64,000 bases of DNA from Bacillus sp. FJAT-27264. Lineage in GTDB: Bacteria; Bacillota; Bacilli; Paenibacillales; Paenibacillaceae. Shown here piece after piece: positions 56,107-64,000 of the stretch. The stretch covers positions 137,836 through 201,835 of the forward strand of contig NZ_MAQW01000034.1 in the NCBI RefSeq assembly GCF_001682855.1. Reading direction: 5' to 3'. The translations under genes and the position numbers were made by a program. Positions within the stretch are counted from its first letter, which is position 1. The number at the start of each line of letters is the position of its first letter. The notes under the pieces are model-generated. The model searched no databases, had not been told where the DNA came from, and saw nothing but the letters and a program-made list of their open reading frames with translations.

Positions 56107-57426
56107 TTGGAACAATTCAGACTACCCAAAATAGCGATGCCACAACTTACTCTGCCAAAGGCAGTACAGGATGTGCTAGCGGAAGCCGAAGAGAAGCTGG
56201 CGCATCGGCCGAAGCTGCTGCAAATGTTCAAGAACTGCTTCCCAAATACGCTGGAGACGACCACCAAGCTGCTGGATGACGGAACGACCTTTGTCATTAC
56301 CGGTGATATTCCGGCTTCCTGGCTACGCGATTCAGTGGAACAAGTAATTCATTATGTACCGCTGGCGAAGAATGATCCAGACTTGCAGCGCATCATCGGC
56401 GGGCTGATCAAACGGCATATCCAGTACATTCACGTTGATCCTTATGCGAATGCATTCAACGAGTCAGCTAATGATTGGCACTGGAATACAACCGATGTGA
56501 CCGAAATGTCGCCATGGGTGTGGGAGCGGAAGTTCGAGATTGATTCACTGTGCTTCGTGATCCGTCTGGCGTATACGTATTGGAAAGAAACCGGACTTAC
56601 CGATTTCTTCGATGCCGGATTCAAGTCGGCTCTGCGTCTAATCTTCGATTTGTTCAAAAGAGAGCAGCACCACTTCGAGCAGTCTCCATACCGGTTCAGC
56701 CGCAATAACGGCATTCCTGAGGATTCCTTGCGCAATAACGGGCTTGGCATGCCGGTCAACTATACCGGCATGATCTGGTCCGGCTTCCGTTCCAGTGATG
56801 ATGCCTGCGACTTCCACTACAACATTCCGGGTAACATGTTCGCTGTGGTGACCCTTCGCCAAATGCAGGAATTCGCAGAATGGGTCTTCCGTGACCTGGA
56901 TTTCCTGGCCGAACTGAAGGAACTGGAATTTGAAGTGGATCACGGCATCAAATTGTACGGCATTTACCGCCACCCGGAATTCGGTCCAATCTATGCCTAT
57001 GAGACAGACGGCTTCGGCAACTACTGTCTGATGGATGATGCGGGAACACCGGGACTGGTCTCCATCCCTTACCTGGGATATACGACAGCGGATGATCCGA
57101 TCTACCAGAACACGAGACGATTCGCGCTCAGCAAAGAGAACCCGTTCTACTTTGAAGGCACAGCCGCCAAAGGCATCGGCAGCCCGCATACGCCGAAGAA
57201 CTACATCTGGCATATGGCTTTGTCCATGCAGGGCATTACGGCACAATCTACTGAAGAGAAGCTGGAAATGATCGAGCTATTGGAAAGCACCGATGCTGGA
57301 ACAGGATATATGCATGAAGGCTTCCACGCTGATGATCCGTCTGTCTTTACGAGAAGCTGGTTCGCTTGGTCGAACAGCCTCTTCTCACAGCTTGTCTACC
57401 GGGCGATGAAAGAGGGGATTCTGTGA
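56107..57426 (+). CDS. GH125 exo-alpha-1,6-mannosidase
   Basis: A 439-residue glycoside hydrolase family 125 protein. Members are metal-independent, inverting exo-alpha-1,6-mannosidases with an (alpha/alpha)6 barrel. Family stretches seen are TFVITGDIPASWLRDS near residue 60, FNESANDWHWNTTDVTEMSP, GMIWSGFRSSDDACDFHYNI and the C-terminal MHEGFHADDPSVFTRSWFAW. TTG start at 56107 with AAGGAGAG upstream. No signal peptide, so it acts inside the cell on imported oligosaccharides. It overlaps the next gene by GTGA. Confidence 0.92.
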   Translation: MEQFRLPKIAMPQLTLPKAVQDVLAEAEEKLAHRPKLLQMFKNCFPNTLETTTKLLDDGTTFVITGDIPASWLRDSVEQVIHYVPLAKNDPDLQRIIGGLIKRHIQYIHVDPYANAFNESANDWHWNTTDVTEMSPWVWERKFEIDSLCFVIRLAYTYWKETGLTDFFDAGFKSALRLIFDLFKREQHHFEQSPYRFSRNNGIPEDSLRNNGLGMPVNYTGMIWSGFRSSDDACDFHYNIPGNMFAVVTLRQMQEFAEWVFRDLDFLAELKELEFEVDHGIKLYGIYRHPEFGPIYAYETDGFGNYCLMDDAGTPGLVSIPYLGYTTADDPIYQNTRRFALSKENPFYFEGTAAKGIGSPHTPKNYIWHMALSMQGITAQSTEEKLEMIELLESTDAGTGYMHEGFHADDPSVFTRSWFAWSNSLFSQLVYRAMKEGIL

Positions 57427-60400
57427 GCACGGCAGAGGTAATTGTTTTCTGTGACCCGCTGTTTCCGGGAGAACTTGCACCTGGAGCGACGCATGGTATT
57501 GAGACAGGCTTGCTGGGAGTCTCGGTGGCATCGGTGAACGCCCACGAGCTGGCGCCAGCACTGGATGCTGCACAGGCAGGCGGCGTCTTCATTAATCTGC
57601 ATGCGCCATATTTCCCTAAGGCAGCATGGCCTTCTATTGTCGCCTATCTGCAAAGAGGCGGGGGCTTAATCAGCGCTGGCGGCGCACCGTTCAAACATCC
57701 GGTGCGCTGGGAAGCCGGCGAGTGGCTTGTGGAAGCGGAGCAGACGGCGTACCATCGTCAGCTTCATATTCATGAAGCGTTGCGGGTAAGCAGTGGGGAA
57801 CGTGCCAGCGAGTATGCCTCGCACCCGGATATCCCGCTCTTCGCCGGGCAGGAGCAGCTTCTGCCGGTTGCGGATACCTGGAATCTCGTGCCGCATGTCA
57901 CGAAGAGCAGTGATCTGCCGGAGCAAATGGGTTCCAGTGGGCCAATGGATACACGGATCTATGCACTCTTGAAAGGTGTATCAGATCAAGGGCGGGAAAT
58001 CTCGGCCCCAGTCGTTCTGTGGGAGCATGTTGGCGGCCCCTTTAAGGGTGGACGCTGGCTGTTCATTAACCAGCCGCTCGGACAGAGCTTCTGGGAGAAC
58101 GGTGGAGCGACTGCTTTGGCAGGCTGGACTGCTTTTGCGGCCAAAGGTGTTACGGAGCTGTGGCTGAAGCCAAATTATGCTTCCTACGAGCAGGGCGAAC
58201 GCCCTATGCTCAGCCTGCAAAGCCAGCGCCTGAGTAGTCACGCTTCTTCTGCGGAAGTTGCTAAGTGGAAGCTGTCCTTCACTCTTAATAAAGAGGGTGA
58301 GGACGCGGTGTTCAACCATGAATGCACGGTTGAAGTGACCCGCGAGCTGAACATCCTGCGGATTCCATCTCCAGTCGAGCTCCAGCCTGGGCTGTACCGG
58401 CTGGTTTGCCGGGCCGAATCGGAGGATGGCGAAGTACGTGTGCTGCGTCAAGGCCTGTGGGGCCATGATGAAGCTTTGTTAAGCCAAGGTGAGCCAGTTT
58501 CGGCTGGCAGAGATTATTTTGTGAAGAACGGAAAGTCATTGCCGGTGGTGGGTATGACCTACATGACTTCTGACGTGGCGCGCAAGTTCTTGTTCTTGCC
58601 GAACGCTGACGTCTGGGACCGCGATATGGCACAAATGAAGAAAGCGGGAATCAACTGGATTCGCACCGGCATCTGGACGGCTTACCGGAATGTAATGCAA
58701 GTAGATGGGCACGCCTCGGAAGAGGTGCTACGGGCCATCGACGCCTTTTTCCTGACTGCGAAGCGGCATGACCTGCAGGTGACGTTCACCTTCTTCTCCT
58801 TCACACCGGAGACTTGGGAGGGCACGAACCCGTACCTTGATCCTCGCAGCGTGGAAGCCCAGAAACGGTTCATCCGCTCGATTGTCTCCCGGCACCGCTC
58901 CACAACTCATGTGGATTGGGATCTCATTAATGAGCCGTCGATGTTCGATCCGCCGCGGATCTTCTCGGACGGACCTAGCTCGGCTAGAGATATCCATGAG
59001 ATCAAGGCCTTTTCGGCTTGGCTGGAACAACGTCACGGGAATATCTCCACTTTGCAGGAGCACTGGAATATGACACCACTGGAGCTGCCGGACTTCGCGG
59101 CTGCCCGTCCTCCTGAGCAAAGCGATATTAACTTCAGCATCCAGGATATTCACTCAGGCAAACGCGGCACGCGCTGGCTGGATTACTGCCTGTTCTCGAT
59201 GGATATGCATAATGTCTGGGCGCAAGAGCTGTACGGAACGATTAAAGAGCTGTGTCCAAATCATATGGTTACTGTAGGGCAGGACGAGGCGCTAGGTGCC
59301 CAGCGGCCATCGCCTTTCTTCTATGAACAGGCTGTGGATTACACGACCGTCCACACCTGGTGGTTGAATGACAGTTTGCTTTGGAGCGGCATCTTTGCCA
59401 AAACAGCAAACAAGCCGAATTTGATCCAAGAGACCGGCATTATGTACGTAGAGACACCGGATGGACGGGCTAAGCGGAGTGAGGAAGAGCTGCGGTCTAT
59501 TCTGGAGCGTAAGTATGCTTATGCTTTTGCCACCGGAGGCGCCGGTGCCGTGCAATGGATCTGGAATACGAACTTCTATATGGATAATGCCAACGAATCA
59601 CAGATCGGCGCTGTCCGTGCAGACGGTACAGAGAAGCCTGAAGCTGATGTGTCTTACGATTTCGGACGTTTTATCAGCGAAGCCGGAGGTATGTTCGACG
59701 GACGCAAGCTGGAGGATATCGCGGTTATTTTCCCGTATTCCAATGACTTCTCCAACAGGAAGCTGGCTTATGATGCCACAACACGCCTGACACGGATTAT
59801 GTCTTACCAATTGCATTTGCCGTTCCGTGGAGTATCGGAATACGATTTGGACGCATTAGAAGCCCAGCCGCCGAAGCTGATCCTGCTGCCAAGTGCACAC
59901 AACCTCGACAATGAGGCCATGAAGAAGCTGCTGTCCTTCGTTGAGCGTACTGGCGCGACCTTGCTGGTGACTGGCAGTCTTGGCCTTGACGCGTACTGGC
60001 AGCCAACGGATCGATTGGATCATTTGCTGGGTCGCCGGGAGCTTCATAATGTACGTAGGGAAGAACGGCTGAACCTGAACGGAGTGATGTTCCCAGTCTC
60101 CTACGGACAGCGGAGAATTGCAGAGCTTATTAAAGAAGTGTCTGTGCAGGAGGTTTCGAACGCTAACTCTCAATCTGTACAAGGCGATGCTGTAGTAGAG
60201 GTAGCTATCGGGAAAGGACGCCTGATCTGGAGCCCGCTGCCGCTGGAGCTGAACGAACGGGATGGGCCGATTGCGGCACTGTATCGATATGCGGTGAGAA
60301 TTTCCGGGGTTCAAGAGGATTTGCAATGGCACACCGGTGGTGATCTGCCAGGAGTGTACGGCCGGAAGCTGAATTTTGCAGAGGGCGCCCTGTTTGTGTT

Positions 60401-60575
60401 CGTCTCCGAATACGCCTGGGACACAGAGGTAGAAATCAAGGATGTTAGTACGGGTACCGTATATAGCTTTATTTTGGACAAAGAACGCTCGGTGCTGTTC
60501 ACGGCGGATGCGGAAGGACGCTTGCTGTCCGTGTACAGACCGGATGAAGTAACAATTACTAGCCGCAAAGGCTAA
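57423..60575 (+). CDS. Large clan GH-A glycoside hydrolase
   Basis: A 1,050-residue cytoplasmic enzyme. Residues 1-300 are an amidotransferase-like Rossmann domain. Residues about 370-750 are a TIM barrel of clan GH-A, with the acid/base E504 in W-D-L-I-N-E-P and the nucleophile E670 in L-I-Q-E-T-G. A beta-galactosidase-trimerisation-like domain and a C-terminal strand domain follow. Similarity by eye is to GH5/GH42-type enzymes, but the family is not certain. GTG 57423 overlaps the GH125 stop and has GAGGGG upstream. Between two alpha-mannosidases, a beta-mannosidase or beta-galactosidase role on a glycan core is plausible. Confidence 0.75.
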   Translation: MSTAEVIVFCDPLFPGELAPGATHGIETGLLGVSVASVNAHELAPALDAAQAGGVFINLHAPYFPKAAWPSIVAYLQRGGGLISAGGAPFKHPVRWEAGEWLVEAEQTAYHRQLHIHEALRVSSGERASEYASHPDIPLFAGQEQLLPVADTWNLVPHVTKSSDLPEQMGSSGPMDTRIYALLKGVSDQGREISAPVVLWEHVGGPFKGGRWLFINQPLGQSFWENGGATALAGWTAFAAKGVTELWLKPNYASYEQGERPMLSLQSQRLSSHASSAEVAKWKLSFTLNKEGEDAVFNHECTVEVTRELNILRIPSPVELQPGLYRLVCRAESEDGEVRVLRQGLWGHDEALLSQGEPVSAGRDYFVKNGKSLPVVGMTYMTSDVARKFLFLPNADVWDRDMAQMKKAGINWIRTGIWTAYRNVMQVDGHASEEVLRAIDAFFLTAKRHDLQVTFTFFSFTPETWEGTNPYLDPRSVEAQKRFIRSIVSRHRSTTHVDWDLINEPSMFDPPRIFSDGPSSARDIHEIKAFSAWLEQRHGNISTLQEHWNMTPLELPDFAAARPPEQSDINFSIQDIHSGKRGTRWLDYCLFSMDMHNVWAQELYGTIKELCPNHMVTVGQDEALGAQRPSPFFYEQAVDYTTVHTWWLNDSLLWSGIFAKTANKPNLIQETGIMYVETPDGRAKRSEEELRSILERKYAYAFATGGAGAVQWIWNTNFYMDNANESQIGAVRADGTEKPEADVSYDFGRFISEAGGMFDGRKLEDIAVIFPYSNDFSNRKLAYDATTRLTRIMSYQLHLPFRGVSEYDLDALEAQPPKLILLPSAHNLDNEAMKKLLSFVERTGATLLVTGSLGLDAYWQPTDRLDHLLGRRELHNVRREERLNLNGVMFPVSYGQRRIAELIKEVSVQEVSNANSQSVQGDAVVEVAIGKGRLIWSPLPLELNERDGPIAALYRYAVRISGVQEDLQWHTGGDLPGVYGRKLNFAEGALFVFVSEYAWDTEVEIKDVSTGTVYSFILDKERSVLFTADAEGRLLSVYRPDEVTITSRKG

Positions 60576-60597
60576 GGTGAGGGGAGAGATGAAATTC

Positions 60598-63324
60598 ATG
60601 GCTAAAAAAAGAACAGCGCATATCGTATCCCACACGCATTGGGACCGGGAATGGTATTTGCCTTACGAGAAGCATCACGTTCGTCTGATTCAACTGGTGG
60701 ATGCACTTCTGGAGAAGCTTGATGAGGGATCGGCCTTTAGGAGCTTTTATCTCGATGGACAGACAATCATTCTGGAGGATTATCTCCAGGTTCGCCCGGA
60801 AAACAAGGAGAAGCTGGAGCGCTATATCCGTGAAGGCCGAATTCTGATTGGACCGTGGTACATTCTGCAGGATGCATTCCTGACGAGCAGCGAAGCTAAC
60901 GTGCGCAACATGCAGATCGGGCACCAGGATGCTGAGAAATTCGGAACACCGTCCAAAATCGGTTATTTCCCCGATACCTTTGGTCTGACCGGACAAATTC
61001 CGCAGCTGATGCTGCAATCCGGGATCTCCAACGCGTTCTTCGGACGTGGCGTGAAGCCGACCGGCTTCAATAACACCGTCTCCGACGGTGATTATGAGTC
61101 CTCCTATTCCGAGCTGATCTGGGAGGGGCCGGACGGTTCCAAAATCCTCGGTATCTTGTTCGCGAATTGGTATTCCAACGGCAACGAGGTTCCGGTAGAA
61201 GAAGGCGCTGCTAAGGAATTCTGGGATCGCAAGCTTGCAGATGCTGAGAAATATGCTTCGACCAGCGAGCTCTTGTTCATGAACGGGTGCGACCACCAGC
61301 CGCTGCAGACCGATCTTCCGGAAGCAATTGAGACGGCGAAGGAGTTATACCCGGATACGGAGTTTGTTCATTCCAACTTCCCGGATTATCTGGATGCATT
61401 GAAAGACAGCCTACAAGATGAGCTTTCTTCTGTAAAAGGCGAACTGCGCAGTCAGCGCACGGACGGTTGGGGCACCCTTGTCAACACAGCCTCAGCACGT
61501 GTCTATTTGAAGCAGATGAACCAGAAGGGTCAAACTATCCTGGAAAAAGTGGCAGAGCCCTTGGCCTCTATCGCTCAGCTTGCAGGACAATCTTACCCGC
61601 ATCATCTGTTCACCTATGCCTGGAAGACACTGATGCAGAACCATCCGCATGACAGCATTTGCGGCTGCAGCGTGGATGAAGTACACCGGGAAATGGTTAC
61701 GCGTTTTGATAAAAGCCGCCATGTTGCCGAAAGCATCGTAGAGGACAGCGGCCGGTTTATTGCTGAAGCTGTTGATACTTCCGGTTATAGTAGATTCGGC
61801 AATGATGCGGTACCATTTGTCGTTATGAATACAACGGGCTGGAACCGTACCGGTACAGTCAGCGTGGAATTGGATGCAGCGCGGTTGTATCTGCGTGAAG
61901 GCTTCTCTCTGGAAGAGACCGCCCGCCGGATGCAAGAGGTTTCCCTCGATGGACATCAACTGGTGGATGAGAACGGCATCGCTGTATCCTACACTATTGA
62001 AGACCTCGGGCTGAGCTTCGGCTATGACTTGCCGGATAATCAATTCCGTCAGCCTTATTCATGCCGTAAAATCAAGCTTACGTTTGAAGCCTCAGATGTT
62101 CCTGCACTTGGTCTACGTACCTATGCCTGGGTGAAGTCGGCTGAGCCAGCTCCAGCAGTTGTTTCCTTACTGAAGGGAGCACGAGTGCTTGAGAATGCTG
62201 GAATTAAAGTGGAGATTGCCGATGACGGCTCCTTCACCTTGCACGATAAGAACAGCGATGCTTCTTACAATGATCTTGGTGTTTATGAGAATACCGGCGA
62301 TATCGGTAATGAATACATGTACAGACAGCCGGATGGTGAGACTCCACTGACTACCAAAGGACTGCAAGCAGATATCCGTGTGCTTGAAGATACCTCTTTC
62401 CGGGCTGCGATTGAAATCGTTCATGACTGGGAAATTCCAGCTTCGGCTGATGAATTGCTTGACGCAGAGCAGAGGGCCCTTGTCTATTACCCGGAACGCA
62501 AAGCGCAGCGCAGCCGTGAGACCGTTACATTAAGGCTTCGTACGGTGCTTTCTCTGGAACGGAAGGGCAAAGGTCTGTCCATCGAATCTACTATTAATAA
62601 CAACGCCAAAGATCACCGGGTACGGATGTTGTTCCCGACCGATCTGGTAACGGATGTGCACCATGCTGACTCTATGTTCGAAATTGCTACCCGGGATAAC
62701 GTTCCGGCGAGCGAATGGCTGAACCCGAGCAATACCCAGCATCAACAGAACTTTGTTGATGTCAGCGGCGACCAAGCCGGGCTTACGGTAGCTAATCTGG
62801 GGCTCAATGAGTACGAGATCTTGCGCGATGGCCGCAATACAGTGGCTGTTACCCTGCTACGCAGCGTGGGCGAGCTGGGAGACTGGGGTTGGTTCCCGAC
62901 ACCGGAAGCTCAGTGCTTGGGCGAGCATACGGTACAGCTGCAGCTGATCCCACATAGCGGAGATGGAATTGCGTCCGGTGCATATACTGAGGCCTATCAA
63001 TTCCAGGTGCCATGGACTGTCCTCCAGACAGGAGTTCATGAAGGTAAGCTTGCCTCGGGCTATACACCTTTCCAATGGAAGGGTACAGCAGCGGCATTTT
63101 CTTCTCTGAAAATGAACGAAAAGACTGGTGACCTGCTGGCTCGCTGGTACAACATGACTGAGCAGCCTTTAGAGCTGGCTCTGGATGTCATTGTTCCGCA
63201 TGAGCATTTGTATGAGACCAGTATTCTGGAAGAGCGCACAGCGCCGCTTACAGACACTGGACATCGTTCGTATTCACTGGAGGTAGGTCCTTACGGAATT
63301 GCGACCTATGGAATTCAGATCTGA
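60598..63324 (+). CDS. GH38 alpha-mannosidase
   Basis: A 908-residue glycoside hydrolase family 38 enzyme. Zinc ligands H14 and D16 lie in S-H-T-H-W-D-R-E-W-Y, and the nucleophile D126 in Y-F-P-D-T-F-G. N-H-P-H-D-S-I-C-G-C-S, a further family block, is present. C-terminal beta-sandwich domains follow from about residue 400. ATG 60598 fits GAGGGGAGA ten bases upstream; GTG 60577 and ATG 60589 are alternatives. No signal peptide. It retains alpha-mannose cleavage with net retention, complementing the inverting GH125 enzyme of the same operon. Confidence 0.92.
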   Translation: MAKKRTAHIVSHTHWDREWYLPYEKHHVRLIQLVDALLEKLDEGSAFRSFYLDGQTIILEDYLQVRPENKEKLERYIREGRILIGPWYILQDAFLTSSEANVRNMQIGHQDAEKFGTPSKIGYFPDTFGLTGQIPQLMLQSGISNAFFGRGVKPTGFNNTVSDGDYESSYSELIWEGPDGSKILGILFANWYSNGNEVPVEEGAAKEFWDRKLADAEKYASTSELLFMNGCDHQPLQTDLPEAIETAKELYPDTEFVHSNFPDYLDALKDSLQDELSSVKGELRSQRTDGWGTLVNTASARVYLKQMNQKGQTILEKVAEPLASIAQLAGQSYPHHLFTYAWKTLMQNHPHDSICGCSVDEVHREMVTRFDKSRHVAESIVEDSGRFIAEAVDTSGYSRFGNDAVPFVVMNTTGWNRTGTVSVELDAARLYLREGFSLEETARRMQEVSLDGHQLVDENGIAVSYTIEDLGLSFGYDLPDNQFRQPYSCRKIKLTFEASDVPALGLRTYAWVKSAEPAPAVVSLLKGARVLENAGIKVEIADDGSFTLHDKNSDASYNDLGVYENTGDIGNEYMYRQPDGETPLTTKGLQADIRVLEDTSFRAAIEIVHDWEIPASADELLDAEQRALVYYPERKAQRSRETVTLRLRTVLSLERKGKGLSIESTINNNAKDHRVRMLFPTDLVTDVHHADSMFEIATRDNVPASEWLNPSNTQHQQNFVDVSGDQAGLTVANLGLNEYEILRDGRNTVAVTLLRSVGELGDWGWFPTPEAQCLGEHTVQLQLIPHSGDGIASGAYTEAYQFQVPWTVLQTGVHEGKLASGYTPFQWKGTAAAFSSLKMNEKTGDLLARWYNMTEQPLELALDVIVPHEHLYETSILEERTAPLTDTGHRSYSLEVGPYGIATYGIQI

Positions 63325-63362
63325 GACGGACAGTAATAACGAAGCACGGAAGCATAATCTTC

Positions 63363-63399
63363 AAAGCCAGTTTCCATCCACGATGGAAACTGGCTTTTT
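63363..63399 (+). terminator. Terminator of the mannoside operon
   Basis: AAAGCCAGTTTCCATC (63363-63378) pairs perfectly with GATGGAAACTGGCTTT (63382-63397), followed by more T. Confidence 0.95.
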
Positions 63400-63751
63400 C
63401 TAATAAATAAAGACCTGACTTCTGTAAGTGTGGAGATTGAAGTATTAATCAAACGGGTAATGGGGCATAGTAGGAGAGATCACAGCCGAAGAACTGGTGG
63501 GTTTAATAAGGACCTCTCTTAGAAGGGATATAATTCCGTCTTCTTATTTAGGGAAAAAGGTTCTTTATGCCCTATATGTTAGTTACCTCTGGATTTGGCT
63601 GAACAGGTCTTTATGTTTTAGATCGTGAATTAATGTTGCAGCTATTCAGCTTCATGAAATGTAGTTGCTTTTGGCAGGACATGCAAAAGCGCTTGTATAA
63701 AGGGATAGATGGTTATGGTATGGGTTATTTTAAATAAAATAATAAAAACAC
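63400..63751. other. Gene-free stretch before the rRNA promoters
   Basis: No frame with a ribosome site, no recognised RNA and no clear repeat. The last 40 bp are AT-rich and could serve as an UP element. Confidence 0.6.
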
Positions 63752-63780
63752 TTGCAATGGTCTTCTATCCATGGTATATT
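63752..63780 (+). promoter_or_regulatory. rRNA operon promoter P1
   Basis: TTGCAA, a 17-bp spacer and TATATT, preceded by an A/T-rich tract (63729-63749). Confidence 0.75.
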
Positions 63781-63837
63781 CTAATTCCGGCCGAGTAACA
63801 AACGATGCCGAGCTCGAAAAAGAAGTTAAAAAAGAGC

Positions 63838-63867
63838 TTGACATTAAAACGCCGGACATGATATAGT
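63838..63867 (+). promoter_or_regulatory. rRNA operon promoter P2
   Basis: Consensus TTGACA (63838-63843), an 18-bp spacer and TATAGT (63862-63867). Tandem with P1, as usual for Bacillales rrn operons. Confidence 0.85.
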
Positions 63868-64000
63868 ATAAGAGTTGCTGCTGAGACATTAAGCGGACAA
63901 CGAGAACAGCTTGATCTTTGAAAACTGAACAACGAGTGAGTATCGAATTCACGAAAGTGAGTTCAATAATGAGAATTTTTAATTCTCGTCAGATGTTTCA
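63868..64000 (+). other. rRNA leader region (16S off-window)
   Basis: Contains GATCTTTGAAAACTGAACAA (63913-63932), the conserved boxA-like sequence found before 16S and 23S genes in Paenibacillus and relatives. A hairpin, GAGAATT/AATTCTC, lies at 63971-63987. The 16S gene should begin shortly after the window end. Confidence 0.8.

Noticed and set aside
1..64000. Insertion sequences, prophage or integrative element
   Set aside because: No transposase, integrase, phage structural gene or tRNA attachment site was recognised anywhere in the window.

Overview
The window looks like a chromosomal segment of a Paenibacillus-type Firmicute. The reasons are mid-range GC, AGGAGG-type ribosome sites, frequent GTG/TTG starts, YesM/YesN-type two-component genes next to Lpl-type sugar ABC transporters, several AraC regulators, a stalk-domain exported protein, and an rRNA leader of the Bacillales type at the right edge. 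The species call is inference; the 16S gene itself lies just outside the window.

Layout. 1-10.7 kb: the 3' part of one giant gene whose start lies left of the window. It encodes about 18 Ig-like repeats, a linker domain and about 1,900 residues of helical repeats. 10.9-13.8 kb: a 7TM histidine kinase overlapping a response regulator with a transcriptional-activator (BTAD) output. 13.85-18.15 kb: an RNA-repair-like cassette with two overlapping WYL regulators on the minus strand, divergent from a nucleotidyltransferase broken by two amber codons and an intact rtcB. 18.15-18.76 kb: gene-free DNA with two different degenerate repeat families. 18.75-26.9 kb: small accessory genes, namely a methyltransferase, a HAD phosphatase, a DUF1801 protein, a possible leader peptide with alternative hairpins ahead of a CD3324-type protein, an AraC/GyrI-like pair, a MerR-SDR fusion and another AraC regulator.

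27.0-33.8 kb: a probable operon of an exported propeller-like protein, a sugar-binding lipoprotein, two permeases, a metallophosphoesterase, a Gfo/Idh/MocA oxidoreductase and a GNAT acetyltransferase. No transporter ATPase is present, so it probably borrows a shared MsmX-type ATPase. 33.9-38.5 kb: an MFS pump divergent from an HxlR regulator, then a methyltransferase/hypothetical/APH-kinase cluster and a HEAT-repeat protein. 38.67-40.7 kb: a TPP riboswitch, a terminator and thiC. 40.8-44.6 kb: a SUKH protein, a hypothetical, an acyl-CoA synthetase with a likely CTG start, a stalk-domain protein and a 42-residue DUF4023 protein.

44.85-48.9 kb: nosD-nosL-nosY-nosF-tlpA, a copper-site maturation set with no nosZ in the window. 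49.0-63.3 kb: a YesM/YesN-type system, a three-gene Lpl-type transporter and three glycoside hydrolases (GH125, a clan GH-A enzyme and GH38). Together they look like a mannoside or N-glycan utilisation locus. 63.4-64.0 kb: an empty stretch, then tandem promoters and the leader of an rRNA operon running out of the window.
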